The notes beneath the pieces are model-generated. The model was not told where the DNA came from. It saw nothing but the letters and a program-made list of their open reading frames with translations, and did no database searches. DNA of 64,000 nucleotides from Flavobacterium sp. JAS (lineage in GTDB: Bacteria > Bacteroidota > Bacteroidia > Flavobacteriales > Flavobacteriaceae), in contig NZ_JAJMOX010000011.1 of the NCBI RefSeq assembly GCF_020991455.1, forward strand, positions 124,001 to 188,000. The letters run 5' to 3'. The translations under genes were made by a program, and so were the position numbers. Of this stretch, positions 53,401 through 61,634 are shown one piece after another (the stretch's first letter is position 1; each line of letters starts with the position of its first letter).

Positions 53401-54127
53401 AATCGTAATAAATTTCGGTTAAATACAATCCGTGTGCCGGAACCGAAAACCCAGCTTTCTCTCTGCTTTTGCTTGCGATGATATTTTCAAGATCATCCAG
53501 AGTGATTTTATGCAAACCAATATTTACCAAAGTTCCCACAATGGCACGAACCATATTTCGTAAAAAACGATTTGCCGATATGGTAAAAATCAGCTTATTG
53601 TTTTCTTGTTTCCAACAAGCCTCAAAAATCGTGCAATCAAATGTATTGACATCCGTATTAACTTTCGAAAAACATTGAAAATCGGTATGTTTCAATAAAA
53701 TTTTTGCCGCTTCATTCATCAAAGCTACATCTAATTTTTGATTAAAGTACCAACTCAATTCCTCCAAAAACGGATTTTTAACAGTGTTGATATGATATTC
53801 ATACGTTCTTTTAGTAGCGTCAAATCTGCAATGCGCATCGTTATGAACCAGGATAAGATCAAAGATTGCAATGTCTTTTGGTAAATACGAATTCAGTTTG
53901 TGCACTAAATTCGGAACATCAATTGGAGTTTCAAAATCAAAATGACCATACATTTCCTGCGCATGAACACCAGTATCCGTTCGTCCGGCGCCCATAACAT
54001 TTATAGGTGTACTTAATAAAACCGAAAGTGCTTTGTTTAAAGTTTCCTGAACAGAAGAAGCATTAGGCTGAAATTGCCAACCGTGATAATGTGTTCCGTT
54101 ATAAGCAAATTGAATAAAATATCTCAT
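53393..54127 (-). CDS. truA: tRNA pseudouridine synthase A
   Basis: 244 residues. YFIQFAYNGTHYHGWQFQPN and the catalytic GAGRTDTGVHAQEMYGHFDF (Asp in RTD) are universal in TruA. RFLRNMVRAIVGTLVNIG and the tail AGFSVPAHGLYLTEIYYDY are conserved. It modifies U38-40 in many tRNAs. Its stop is at the edge of the repeat at 53336-53400. Confidence 0.96.
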   Translation of the reverse strand: MRYFIQFAYNGTHYHGWQFQPNASSVQETLNKALSVLLSTPINVMGAGRTDTGVHAQEMYGHFDFETPIDVPNLVHKLNSYLPKDIAIFDLILVHNDAHCRFDATKRTYEYHINTVKNPFLEELSWYFNQKLDVALMNEAAKILLKHTDFQCFSKVNTDVNTFDCTIFEACWKQENNKLIFTISANRFLRNMVRAIVGTLVNIGLHKITLDDLENIIASKSREKAGFSVPAHGLYLTEIYYDYI

Positions 54128-54225
54128 TTTAAGGTGCAGAGGTTCTCAGATGCAAAGGTACAAAGATTTTTTTCTTTATAGGTTCAAAGTCGCAAAGGTA
54201 CAAAGGTTCAAAGGTTTTTTATGGT
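54128..54225. repeat. caaaggt word repeats between truA and the flotillin gene
   Basis: Words like gcaaaggtacaaaggttcaaa repeat over 54140-54215, with the mirrored tttgagcccttgcctctatg near 54303. No gene in the 407-base gap; the hairpin at 54228-54247 and the flotillin promoter are the only sites. Confidence 0.55.
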
Positions 54226-54227
54226 AG

Positions 54228-54247
54228 AGACGCACGGCAGTGCGTCT
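54228..54247. repeat. Hairpin AGACGCAC-GGCA-GTGCGTCT
   Basis: A perfect 8-bp stem with a 4-base loop (54228-54247), inside a longer gtagag ... ctaacatt context. A degenerate relative (AGATGCAC-AGTA-GTGTATCT, 56539-56558) is on the other side of the flotillin gene, in the same orientation. Confidence 0.8.
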
Positions 54248-54506
54248 AACATTCGGGATGAAAAATATAAGAGGCGATTTTTATTTTGCGCAAAAGAAAC
54301 CTTTGAGCCCTTGCCTCTATGAGCCTTTGAATCTCTCTTAAAAACTGTTAACGTCCAAAATACCAATCATAGTTTATCCAGCAAAAAATCGTGTCAGAAA
54401 TTGACAATTCTAACGTTAGAAAATGAGTCTTTTTTTAACATTTTTTAAGAAAAATTGGCAAAAGTTAATTTTGAAAATATTTCATTTTAATAGGAAATAT
54501 TTCTCC

Positions 54507-54514
54507 TATGTTTG
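54507..54514 (+). promoter_or_regulatory. -7 element of the flotillin gene
   Basis: TATGTTTG, matching TAnnTTTG, 20 bases before the start at 54535. It overlaps the end of a near-palindrome around GAAATATTTC (54494-54503 region). I see no exact -33 TTTG at the usual distance. Confidence 0.5.
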
Positions 54515-54534
54515 TAGCTTAAATATCAAAAACT

Positions 54535-56451
54535 ATGAATGAAATTACTTCTTACTGGTGGATAATTTTAATCTTATTCTCCATTATTTTTTACAAGTTT
54601 ATTTTGCGTGTTTTCTTCGGAATGGTAATGGTTCCTGAGGATAAAATTGGTTTAGTAACCAAGAAATTTGTTTTGTTTGGAGCCGATAAGTCACTTCCGG
54701 ATGGGCGTATTATTGCAACAAAAGGCGAAGCTGGTTATCAGGCAAAAACGCTTGCCCCGGGTTTATACTGGGGAATGTGGATCTGGCAATATTCAATCGA
54801 TATGTCTGGATTTACCGTTATTCCGGAAGGAAAAATTGGATTGGTTTTAAGTAAAGACGGACAGGAAATTCCAACAGGACGAATCTTAGCCCGAAAAGTA
54901 GACAGTGATAATTTTCAGGATGCTACTTTTTTCTTAGACAATGGTGGGCAAAAAGGGCGTCAGACTGCTTTTATTACAACAGGTTCGTATCGTATTAATA
55001 CGTTTTTGTTTGAAATTGTAATCGCAGACCAAATCAAGATTTATGAGAACATGATTGGGATCGTAACAGCTCTTGATGGAGAACCAATTCCGCAAGGACA
55101 AATTGCCGGAAAATTTGTTGAAGGACATAATAACTTTCAGGATTTTGACAAGTTCTTGGATACTGGCGGAAATCGTGGTTTACAACCTCAGGTAATGTTG
55201 GCAGGATCATATTACATTAATACATGGGGAGTACAAATCGAGCAAAACCCAATGACTGATGTGCCTATTGGATATGTTGGTGTTGTGATTTCGTATATCG
55301 GTGAAGACGGACAAGATGTGACCGGAGATACTTTTAAACACGGAAATATTGTTTCAAAAGGACAACGCGGTGTTTGGATGGAACCACTTGGGCCTGGAAA
55401 ATATGCATTGAATAAATACACAACTAAGTTGGAAGCTGTTCCAACAACAAACTTGGTTCTAAACTGGGCAAATGCGAGAAGTGAATCGCATGATTTAGAT
55501 AAAAATCTTTCTACGATTACAGTTCGTTCAAAAGACGGTTTCCCGTTTAATCTTGACGTAGCTCAGATTATCCACGTTCCTGCAGCTGAAGCGCCAAAAG
55601 TAATTGCACGTTTTGGAAGCATGAACAATTTGGTTTCTCAGGTTTTAGAACCTACAATTGGTAACTATTTTAGAAACTCGGCACAAGACAGCGATGTTAT
55701 TTCTTTCTTGTCTACCAGAAAAGAGCGTCAAGAATCGGCTAAAAATCATATTAAGTTAGTACTTGATGAGTATAATGTAAATGCCGTTGATACATTGATT
55801 GGAGATATCGTTCCGCCAGATTCGTTGATGAAAACTTTGACAGATAGAAAATTAGCCGAAGAAGAGCAAAAAACATATCAAACGCAAAGGATGGCGCAGG
55901 AACAACGTCAGGGAATGGAGAAAGAAACGGCGATTGCAGATATGCAAAAAGAAATTGTTCGCGCTTCGCAAAGTGTTGAAATTGCACAACGTACCGCAGA
56001 TGCAACAGTTAAAAAAGCAGAAGGAGATGCAACCAGTTTAAAACTGAATGTAAACGCTGAAGCGGAAGCAACAAAAATGCGCGCAAATGCAGAAGCCGAA
56101 GCGACAAAAGCAAGAGCGGGGGCACAGGCAGAAGCAACAAAACTAAACGCAAGTGCAGAAGCTGAAAGAATCTCAAAAACAGGTTTGGCTGAAGCGGAGA
56201 AAATTATGGCAATTGGTAAATCTACTGCTGAATCGTACCAACTTCAGGTTAGCGCAATGGGTGGAGATAACTTTACGAGATATAAAGTAACCGAAGAAAT
56301 TGGTAAAGGAAACATCAAAGTAATTCCTGATGTTTTAATTTCTGGAAACGGTGGTTCTGATGGTTCTATAAGTGGCTTATTAGGTTTAAAGCTAATGGAA
56401 ATGATGGACACTAAAGATTCCAAAGACGGTAAAGGTCCTAAAAAACAATAA
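54535..56451 (+). CDS. Flotillin-like SPFH protein with N-terminal beta repeats
   Basis: 638 residues. An N-terminal membrane helix at about 8-27 (WWIILILFSIIFYKFIL) is followed by four related modules (about 31-88, 94-162, 166-236, 240-300). Each opens with an IGLV-type strand and closes with a PGLYW/GSYRINT/GSYYINT/GPGKYALN end. The SPFH domain is about 300-470, then an Ala/Glu-rich coiled coil about 470-590 with 11-residue repeats (NAEAEATKMRA, NAEAEATKARA, GAQAEATKLNA), ending in LGLKLMEMMD. Flotillins organise membrane microdomains; the repeat-SPFH-coiled-coil layout resembles the major vault protein, but homology is not shown. It has its own promoter and a GAAA terminator. Confidence 0.88.
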   Translation: MNEITSYWWIILILFSIIFYKFILRVFFGMVMVPEDKIGLVTKKFVLFGADKSLPDGRIIATKGEAGYQAKTLAPGLYWGMWIWQYSIDMSGFTVIPEGKIGLVLSKDGQEIPTGRILARKVDSDNFQDATFFLDNGGQKGRQTAFITTGSYRINTFLFEIVIADQIKIYENMIGIVTALDGEPIPQGQIAGKFVEGHNNFQDFDKFLDTGGNRGLQPQVMLAGSYYINTWGVQIEQNPMTDVPIGYVGVVISYIGEDGQDVTGDTFKHGNIVSKGQRGVWMEPLGPGKYALNKYTTKLEAVPTTNLVLNWANARSESHDLDKNLSTITVRSKDGFPFNLDVAQIIHVPAAEAPKVIARFGSMNNLVSQVLEPTIGNYFRNSAQDSDVISFLSTRKERQESAKNHIKLVLDEYNVNAVDTLIGDIVPPDSLMKTLTDRKLAEEEQKTYQTQRMAQEQRQGMEKETAIADMQKEIVRASQSVEIAQRTADATVKKAEGDATSLKLNVNAEAEATKMRANAEAEATKARAGAQAEATKLNASAEAERISKTGLAEAEKIMAIGKSTAESYQLQVSAMGGDNFTRYKVTEEIGKGNIKVIPDVLISGNGGSDGSISGLLGLKLMEMMDTKDSKDGKGPKKQ

Positions 56452-56538
56452 TTGTTTATAGGTGTGAAACGTTAGAGGTTAGATGTGAAATGTTAATTGT
56501 AAAATGTTTGACGTAAAAGCATAAAATGTAAAACGTAG

Positions 56539-56558
56539 AGATGCACAGTAGTGTATCT
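56539..56558. repeat. Degenerate hairpin AGATGCAC-AGTA-GTGTATCT
   Basis: An 8-bp stem with a G-T pair, same orientation and context (gtagag ... ctaacac) as the hairpin at 54228-54247, so the two copies bracket the flotillin gene. Confidence 0.65.
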
Positions 56559-56570
56559 AACACCCAATTT

Positions 56571-56602
56571 AAAAATCCGATTTGCGAAAGCAGATCGGAT
56601 TT
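56571..56602 (+). terminator. Flotillin gene terminator, GAAA-loop type (copy C)
   Basis: AATCCGATTTGC-GAAA-GCAGATCGGATT followed by seven T on the plus strand. It is 120 bases past the stop of the flotillin gene and is the third member of the hairpin family also at 46661 and 49104. Confidence 0.85.
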
Positions 56603-56639
56603 TTTTATGTTTAACAAAAAAGACAAGTAAAAAAAACTT

Positions 56640-56720
56640 AGAGTCTTAGTATCTCAGAACCTTAGTAACTTTAAAGAAAACCTTTGTACCTTTGCACCTC
56701 TAAGCCTTTGTACCTTTAAA
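56640..56720. repeat. ttagtatctcagaacc word repeat before the phosphoesterase
   Basis: Words such as cttagagtcttagtatctc and acctttgtacctttg (56637-56718) lie between the terminator and the phosphoesterase start. Reverse-complement words occur at 18490-18605. No gene. Confidence 0.55.
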
Positions 56721-56725
56721 AAAAA

Positions 56726-57220
56726 ATGAAAAAAATCCTCCTACTTTCCGATACTCACAGTCATATCGACGATACCATTTTAAAATATGTAGTACAGGCT
56801 GATGAAGTTTGGCACGCGGGAGATATTGGCGATTTGAATGTTACGGATACCATAAAAAAGTTAAAACCCTTACGTTGCGTTTACGGAAATATTGATGATG
56901 CACAGGCAAGATTAGAATTTCCGTTGCACAACAGATTTTTATGTGAAAATGTATCGGTTTGGATCACGCATATTGGTGGTTATCCGGGAAAATATAATCC
57001 GGCGATAAGAGAAGAAATGACCTTGAATCCGCCTAAATTGTTTATTTGCGGGCATTCACATATTTTAAAGGTGATTTTCGATAAAAAGAACAATTTATTG
57101 CACATGAATCCAGGTGCAGCAGGAAAAAGCGGTTTTCATCAAGTTCGTACAATGCTTAGATTTGTAATTGATGACGATAAAATCAAAGATCTTGAAATTG
57201 TCGAAATTGGTAAAAAATAA
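56726..57220 (+). CDS. YfcE-type metallophosphoesterase
   Basis: 164 residues. ILLLSDTHSHID holds the first Asp and His metal ligands, VWHAGDIGD the second motif, YGNIDD (Asn and Asp) the third, ICGHSHI the last His pair. Size and motifs are those of the YfcE/MJ0936 phosphodiesterase family with two metals in the active site. The physiological substrate is unknown. Confidence 0.92.
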   Translation: MKKILLLSDTHSHIDDTILKYVVQADEVWHAGDIGDLNVTDTIKKLKPLRCVYGNIDDAQARLEFPLHNRFLCENVSVWITHIGGYPGKYNPAIREEMTLNPPKLFICGHSHILKVIFDKKNNLLHMNPGAAGKSGFHQVRTMLRFVIDDDKIKDLEIVEIGKK

Positions 57221-57227
57221 TAATGAT

Positions 57228-58148
57228 TTAATGTGGTAAAGGAACTAGTATTTTGATCTTAGTTCCTTCATTTTCGTTAGAAACAATAGAAATCGTTCCT
57301 TTATATTTCTTAATTCTTGCTCTAATTCGGTTTAAACCAAAGCCTTCGACTTCTTTTAGTTTTTGAGTTTTAAAACCCTTGCCGTCATCGTGAATGATAA
57401 TTGTGAAATGATTTTGTTTTTCAGACAATGAAATTTTTGCTTTTTTGGCGTCACTATGTTTTATGATATTGTTGAATAATTCGGTTACAATAAAATAAAG
57501 TTTCATTTCAAATTTTTCAGTATATCTTTTTTCGGTCAAAATAGTACTTGAATATTCAAAGAGAATACTTGAATTAGAATTTCTTTCGCATAAATCTTCC
57601 AAAGTATAAATTAAACCAAAGCGCAGTAATAAAGTAGGAACTAAGTCATCTGACATATCACGTAAAAGATCATGAGCTTCTGATAAAATGCTTTTTGCTT
57701 TCTGAATTTCTTCAGATTTTACGTTGTTTTGCGTTGTAAAAGCGTTTAGATGTAATCCTGCAGAAGATAATAAGGAATTGATATTGTCATGTAAAAACGA
57801 TGCGATTTTTTTTCGTTCGATTTCCTGAGTATCGATTCCTGCATTTATAACATTAAGGAGTATTTTTTGTTTGGTATCTTTTCGCTTAATTTTTTGTTTT
57901 AATTTGTTATTCTGATAATAAAGATAGAATAGAAAAAACAAGATAATTACAAGTATAATAGACAAGCTAATCACTTTTTTATTGCCTAATTGATCAAGCT
58001 TTCGAAACTCAGCTGTATTTCTTTTTTTGATAATTTCAGATGATAAACTACCTGATTCTTTTGGTGCTTTATTTTGCTGGCCAAATGCAAGGTTTTCATT
58101 TAGAGAAATAAGTATAAGGAGTGATATAAAAACTCTAAAAAAAGGCAT
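57228..58148 (-). CDS. Sensor histidine kinase (HisKA_3 type)
   Basis: 306 residues. A signal or first helix (FISLLILISLNENLAFG) and a second helix at about 59-80 (ISLSIILVIILFFLFYLYY) bracket a short 35-residue periplasmic loop. The dimerisation region ERKKIASFLHDNINSLLSSA has the phospho-acceptor His in FLHDN. HATPase landmarks are IVTELFNNIIKHS, IIHDDGKGF and GFGLNRIRAR. It lies 36 bases downstream of its NarL-type partner at 58185, so they form a two-component operon. The tiny loop leaves little room for ligand sensing. Confidence 0.92.
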   Translation of the reverse strand: MPFFRVFISLLILISLNENLAFGQQNKAPKESGSLSSEIIKKRNTAEFRKLDQLGNKKVISLSIILVIILFFLFYLYYQNNKLKQKIKRKDTKQKILLNVINAGIDTQEIERKKIASFLHDNINSLLSSAGLHLNAFTTQNNVKSEEIQKAKSILSEAHDLLRDMSDDLVPTLLLRFGLIYTLEDLCERNSNSSILFEYSSTILTEKRYTEKFEMKLYFIVTELFNNIIKHSDAKKAKISLSEKQNHFTIIIHDDGKGFKTQKLKEVEGFGLNRIRARIKKYKGTISIVSNENEGTKIKILVPLPH

Positions 58149-58184
58149 AAAATAGTAGTTAAGAAAAATCCTTTGGGTTCAAAT

Positions 58185-58847
58185 TCAAGGATTAATCAAG
58201 TTGTTTTTTAAAGCATATTTTACAAGACCAATGGTATTTTTGGTTTGTAATTTTTTCATGATATTTTTTCGGTGGGTTTCAACGGTATTGATACTTATGA
58301 AAAGTTGCTCGCTAATTTCTTTTCCGCTGTATTCAAGCGAAATCAGTGTAATAATTTCAATTTCTCTAGGACTTAAAATCTGATTCTCAGTATAGATGTT
58401 TTTATTTAATTTGGGATTGTTTTGAGTAAATGTGTTGAATATTTTTTCTCTTACAGCATCACAAAAGTATTCTTGCCCCTGATAAACAGCTTCAATTGCT
58501 TCGATGATATTTTCGCCGGCACATTTTTTTGTGAGATACCCATTAGCGCCTAATTTCATTACTTCTTTTATGATTTTTAAATCATCATAACTGGACAGAA
58601 TAATTACTTTGCAAGGAAATCTCTTTTGGCTAAATTCTTTTAAGACTTCGATACCGTCTTTTTTGGGCATGCTTATATCCAAAACCAAAATATCAGCATT
58701 ATTTTGTACAACATCTTCATAAATAGTGGTTCCATCTTTAGAATTACCTACAACTTCAAAGTTATCGACTGTACATAATAAGTTGGTTAACCCATCAATA
58801 AGTACTTGATGATCATCGGCAAGATGTATCCTTATTTTATGTTTCAT
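58185..58847 (-). CDS. NarL/LuxR-family response regulator
   Basis: 220 residues. Receiver about 1-120: ADDHQVLIDGL, DILVLDISMPKKDG (phospho-Asp) and ANGYLTKKCAGENII. The C-terminal LuxR HTH is LSPREIEIITLISLEYSGKE then ISINTVETHRKNIMKKL. It is transcribed first, ahead of the partner kinase. It binds DNA as a dimer when phosphorylated; targets unknown. Confidence 0.94.
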   Translation of the reverse strand: MKHKIRIHLADDHQVLIDGLTNLLCTVDNFEVVGNSKDGTTIYEDVVQNNADILVLDISMPKKDGIEVLKEFSQKRFPCKVIILSSYDDLKIIKEVMKLGANGYLTKKCAGENIIEAIEAVYQGQEYFCDAVREKIFNTFTQNNPKLNKNIYTENQILSPREIEIITLISLEYSGKEISEQLFISINTVETHRKNIMKKLQTKNTIGLVKYALKNNLINP

Positions 58848-58869
58848 TGGTACTTGTGGAAATAATGGG

Positions 58870-58900
58870 CAAATTTAGAAAGGAATTCTCCTGTAGAATT
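58870..58900 (-). promoter_or_regulatory. Response-regulator promoter region with inverted repeat
   Basis: TAAATTTG on the minus strand (58870-58877), 22 bases before the start at 58847. Just upstream is AATTCT-CCTGT-AGAATT (58884-58900), a 6-bp inverted repeat that could be an autoregulatory site. No clear -33 box. Confidence 0.4.
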
Positions 58901-58951
58901 GCCTTATAGGATTAATTTATGTCTTTATAAGGTATAAAAAAGGCACAAAAA

Positions 58952-58974
58952 AACCCGAATATAAAATTCGGGTT
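58952..58974 (-). terminator. DUF4293 gene terminator
   Basis: AACCCGAAT pairs with ATTCGGGTT around a 5-base loop and is followed on the minus strand by TTTTTTT. It lies 31 bases past the stop at 59006. Confidence 0.88.
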
Positions 58975-59005
58975 CTCTTCGCACAAAAAAATTAAGTTTA
59001 TAGGT

Positions 59006-59413
59006 TTACCTCAAACGGTCTACAGATTTTACGAGATCTTCGTCTTTCTTGATGGCTTTATTAGCTAAAACTAATAACACGATAGCAACAATAGGAAGAA
59101 ACATCCCAATACCTTTCTCAGAAACGTTAGTTTCTCCAGATAAATTTAGAGAGCGATATACAAATAATCCTAATAAAATTAAATTTAATATTATGTTCAG
59201 TCTGTTCATCACAAACTGATTTTGTCTTTTTTTGAATGAAATGATACTAACAATAGTAAGCATCGTACTTAGACCTAATAAAATGGTGAAAAATTGGTCC
59301 TGCATAAAATAAAATGCTTTACCGTTTAATGTCCAAAGCGGAATAAAAAACATTAAAACTCCTGTCACTAAAAATGCAAGAAGTAAATATATAGTTTGAA
59401 TTCTTTGTATCAT
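59006..59413 (-). CDS. DUF4293 membrane protein
   Basis: 135 residues with four membrane helices, starting MIQRIQTIYLLLAFLVTGV, the family start. It is divergent from rho with a 183-base gap, an arrangement I associate with Bacteroidota. Function unknown. Confidence 0.9.
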   Translation of the reverse strand: MIQRIQTIYLLLAFLVTGVLMFFIPLWTLNGKAFYFMQDQFFTILLGLSTMLTIVSIISFKKRQNQFVMNRLNIILNLILLGLFVYRSLNLSGETNVSEKGIGMFLPIVAIVLLVLANKAIKKDEDLVKSVDRLR

Positions 59414-59430
59414 GATCTAAAATTGTTTTA

Positions 59431-59438
59431 CAAAAATA
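59431..59438 (-). promoter_or_regulatory. Candidate -7 element of the DUF4293 gene
   Basis: TATTTTTG on the minus strand, 17 bases before the start at 59413. Confidence 0.4.
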
Positions 59439-59461
59439 TATTTTCTTTTTTTAAAATACTA

Positions 59462-59491
59462 TTGTATGATTAAATTTTATTCGTATTATTG
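59462..59491 (+). promoter_or_regulatory. rho promoter candidate
   Basis: TTG (59462-59464), 19 bases, then TATTATTG (59484-59491), close to the Bacteroidota consensus. It predicts a leader of about 100 bases before 59597, which could allow control of rho by its own product. Confidence 0.5.
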
Positions 59492-59596
59492 CATCATAAT
59501 ACCGTAAGCACTTCATACTGCGGGCAATTGAAATAAAATATCTACCTATTCTTTTTACAGTATTTCCTTTAAAATAATTAAATTCATAGAACATTC

Positions 59597-61468
59597 ATGT
59601 TTGATATTTCTGCATTAAAAGAAATGAAGCTTTCTGAGCTTCAAGAAATAGCTAAGTTAGCTAAAACTATAAAGTTTAATGGCGTTAAAAAAGAGACCTT
59701 AATAAGTCAGATTTTAGCACATCAGGAATCGACTGTAGCGCCGCCGGTTAATGCTGTGGCCGAAAAAGTGGAGGATGATAAACCGAAAAGAGCAAGAATT
59801 GTTCCGGCAAAAAAAACAGCAGTTTCAAAAGATGCTCCTGTTTTAGAATTTGATAAGGTAGAGGAAGCTCCTGAAAAACCTAAAACTCCTGTGATTTCAA
59901 AAGCAAATCCAAAGGCTCAACAAGCCCCAAAAGCAGAAGAAGTTTCAAAGGAAGAAGAAACACAAGAAGTTCAGGAAGATTCTGAAAATAAAGAAATACA
60001 GAAAAAAGGGCCTAAAATTGTTAAGTTTAATAAATCAGCTTACGAGAAAAAGGTTGCTTTGCAAAAAGAAAAAGAAGCTGCAAAAGAAGTAGGTTCTGAA
60101 GAAGTTGGAGAAACAGCTCCTGAGGCTCAGGCTCCAGTAGAAGAAAAGAAAGAATTCGCAGAAAAAACAGAAGGTACTGCTCCGGTAAAAAAGATAAATC
60201 CGAACCAGAATAAAAATCAGAATCCAAACCAAAACCCGAATCCGAACCAAAACCCAAACCAAAATCCAAATGGAAATGGAAATGTGAGTAGCGGAAATCA
60301 GAACCCAAATCATAAAAATAAAAAGAGTAATTTCAGAGATTCAGACTTTGAATTTGACGGAATTATTGAAAGTGAAGGTGTTCTTGAAATGATGCCCGAC
60401 GGATACGGATTTTTACGTTCATCAGATTATAATTATTTAGCTTCTCCGGATGATATTTATTTATCAACTTCACAAATCAGATTATTCGGTCTTAAAACCG
60501 GAGATACTGTAAAAGGAGTGGTTCGTCCTCCAAAAGAAGGCGAGAAATTTTTCCCTTTAGTTCGTGTACTTAAAATCAATGGTCACGATCCGCAAGTTGT
60601 TCGCGACAGAGTTTCTTTTGAACACTTGACACCAGTTTTTCCTTCTGAAAAATTCAAATTAGCCGAAAAAGGCAGTTCAGTTTCAACTCGTATTATCGAT
60701 TTATTCTCTCCAATAGGAAAAGGACAACGTGGTATGATTGTCGCTCAGCCTAAAACGGGTAAAACAATGTTGTTAAAAGACATTGCAAATGCAATTGCTG
60801 CAAATCACCCTGAAGTTTACCTTATTGTTCTTTTGATTGATGAGCGTCCTGAGGAGGTTACAGATATGCAACGCAGCGTGCGTGGTGAAGTTATTGCTTC
60901 GACTTTTGACAGAGAGCCACAAGAGCACGTAAAAATTGCTAATATTGTTCTTGAAAAAGCAAAACGTTTGGTAGAATGTGGGCATGATGTTGTAATCTTA
61001 TTAGATTCTATTACACGTTTGGCAAGAGCCTATAATACTGTTCAGCCAGCTTCTGGTAAAGTATTAAGTGGGGGTGTTGATGCAAATGCATTACAAAAAC
61101 CAAAACGTTTCTTTGGAGCTGCAAGAAATGTAGAAAACGGTGGTTCATTAAGTATTATCGCAACTGCATTGACTGAAACAGGTTCTAAAATGGATGAGGT
61201 TATCTTTGAAGAATTTAAAGGTACCGGTAATATGGAACTTCAATTGGATCGTAAAATCGCTAATAAACGTATTTTCCCTGCAATCGATCTTACTTCGTCA
61301 AGTACACGTCGTGATGATTTATTATTAGACGAAAAAACTTTACAAAGGATGTGGATTATGCGTAAGTATCTATCAGATATGAACCCGGTAGAATCTATGG
61401 ATTTTGTAAACGACCGTTTCAAAAAAACCAGAAACAACGAAGAGTTTTTGATTTCTATGAATGACTAG
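59597..61468 (+). CDS. rho: Transcription termination factor Rho with large disordered insert
   Basis: 623 residues, about 200 more than E. coli Rho. About 1-45 is the Rho N-terminal helix domain ([20 protein letters not shown]). About 46-245 is a low-complexity segment, charged (Lys/Glu) and then Asn/Pro/Gln-rich ([20 protein letters not shown]), with no fold. About 250-325 is the RNA-binding domain ([20 protein letters not shown]). The ATPase has Walker [13 protein letters not shown], then [20 protein letters not shown] and [13 protein letters not shown], all intact. Rho terminates untranslated RNA as a hexamer. Disordered Rho inserts in Bacteroidota have been linked to condensate formation. 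Confidence 0.97.
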   Translation: MFDISALKEMKLSELQEIAKLAKTIKFNGVKKETLISQILAHQESTVAPPVNAVAEKVEDDKPKRARIVPAKKTAVSKDAPVLEFDKVEEAPEKPKTPVISKANPKAQQAPKAEEVSKEEETQEVQEDSENKEIQKKGPKIVKFNKSAYEKKVALQKEKEAAKEVGSEEVGETAPEAQAPVEEKKEFAEKTEGTAPVKKINPNQNKNQNPNQNPNPNQNPNQNPNGNGNVSSGNQNPNHKNKKSNFRDSDFEFDGIIESEGVLEMMPDGYGFLRSSDYNYLASPDDIYLSTSQIRLFGLKTGDTVKGVVRPPKEGEKFFPLVRVLKINGHDPQVVRDRVSFEHLTPVFPSEKFKLAEKGSSVSTRIIDLFSPIGKGQRGMIVAQPKTGKTMLLKDIANAIAANHPEVYLIVLLIDERPEEVTDMQRSVRGEVIASTFDREPQEHVKIANIVLEKAKRLVECGHDVVILLDSITRLARAYNTVQPASGKVLSGGVDANALQKPKRFFGAARNVENGGSLSIIATALTETGSKMDEVIFEEFKGTGNMELQLDRKIANKRIFPAIDLTSSSTRRDDLLLDEKTLQRMWIMRKYLSDMNPVESMDFVNDRFKKTRNNEEFLISMND

Positions 61469-61533
61469 AGAAAGGGACAAAGGCTCAGAGTAGCAAAGGT
61501 TCTTAGGTTTCCTTTGGAAATCTATAAAAATAA

Positions 61534-61568
61534 AAAAAGGGATGAGTTTTAATAACTCATCCCTTTTT
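61534..61568. terminator. Bidirectional terminator between rho and the M28 peptidase gene
   Basis: AAAAGGGATGAGTT (61535-61548) pairs with AACTCATCCCTTTT (61554-61567) around a 5-base loop, T-rich on one side and A-rich on the other. It serves the convergent rho and peptidase genes. Confidence 0.9.
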
Positions 61569-61634
61569 GTTTTGCTCTAAATAGACTTTATCTATAAAAA
61601 AAACTTTGAACCTTTGCTACTTGAACCTTTGAGC

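Noticed and set aside
57228-58847. Two-component pair as part of the rho/DUF4293 region
   Set aside because: The DUF4293 gene has its own terminator and the pair its own promoter, so they are separate units.
60027-60313. Two overlapping minus-strand ORFs rich in Phe, Leu and Ser opposite rho
   Set aside because: They translate the antisense of the Rho disordered insert, whose repeats lack stops in all frames.
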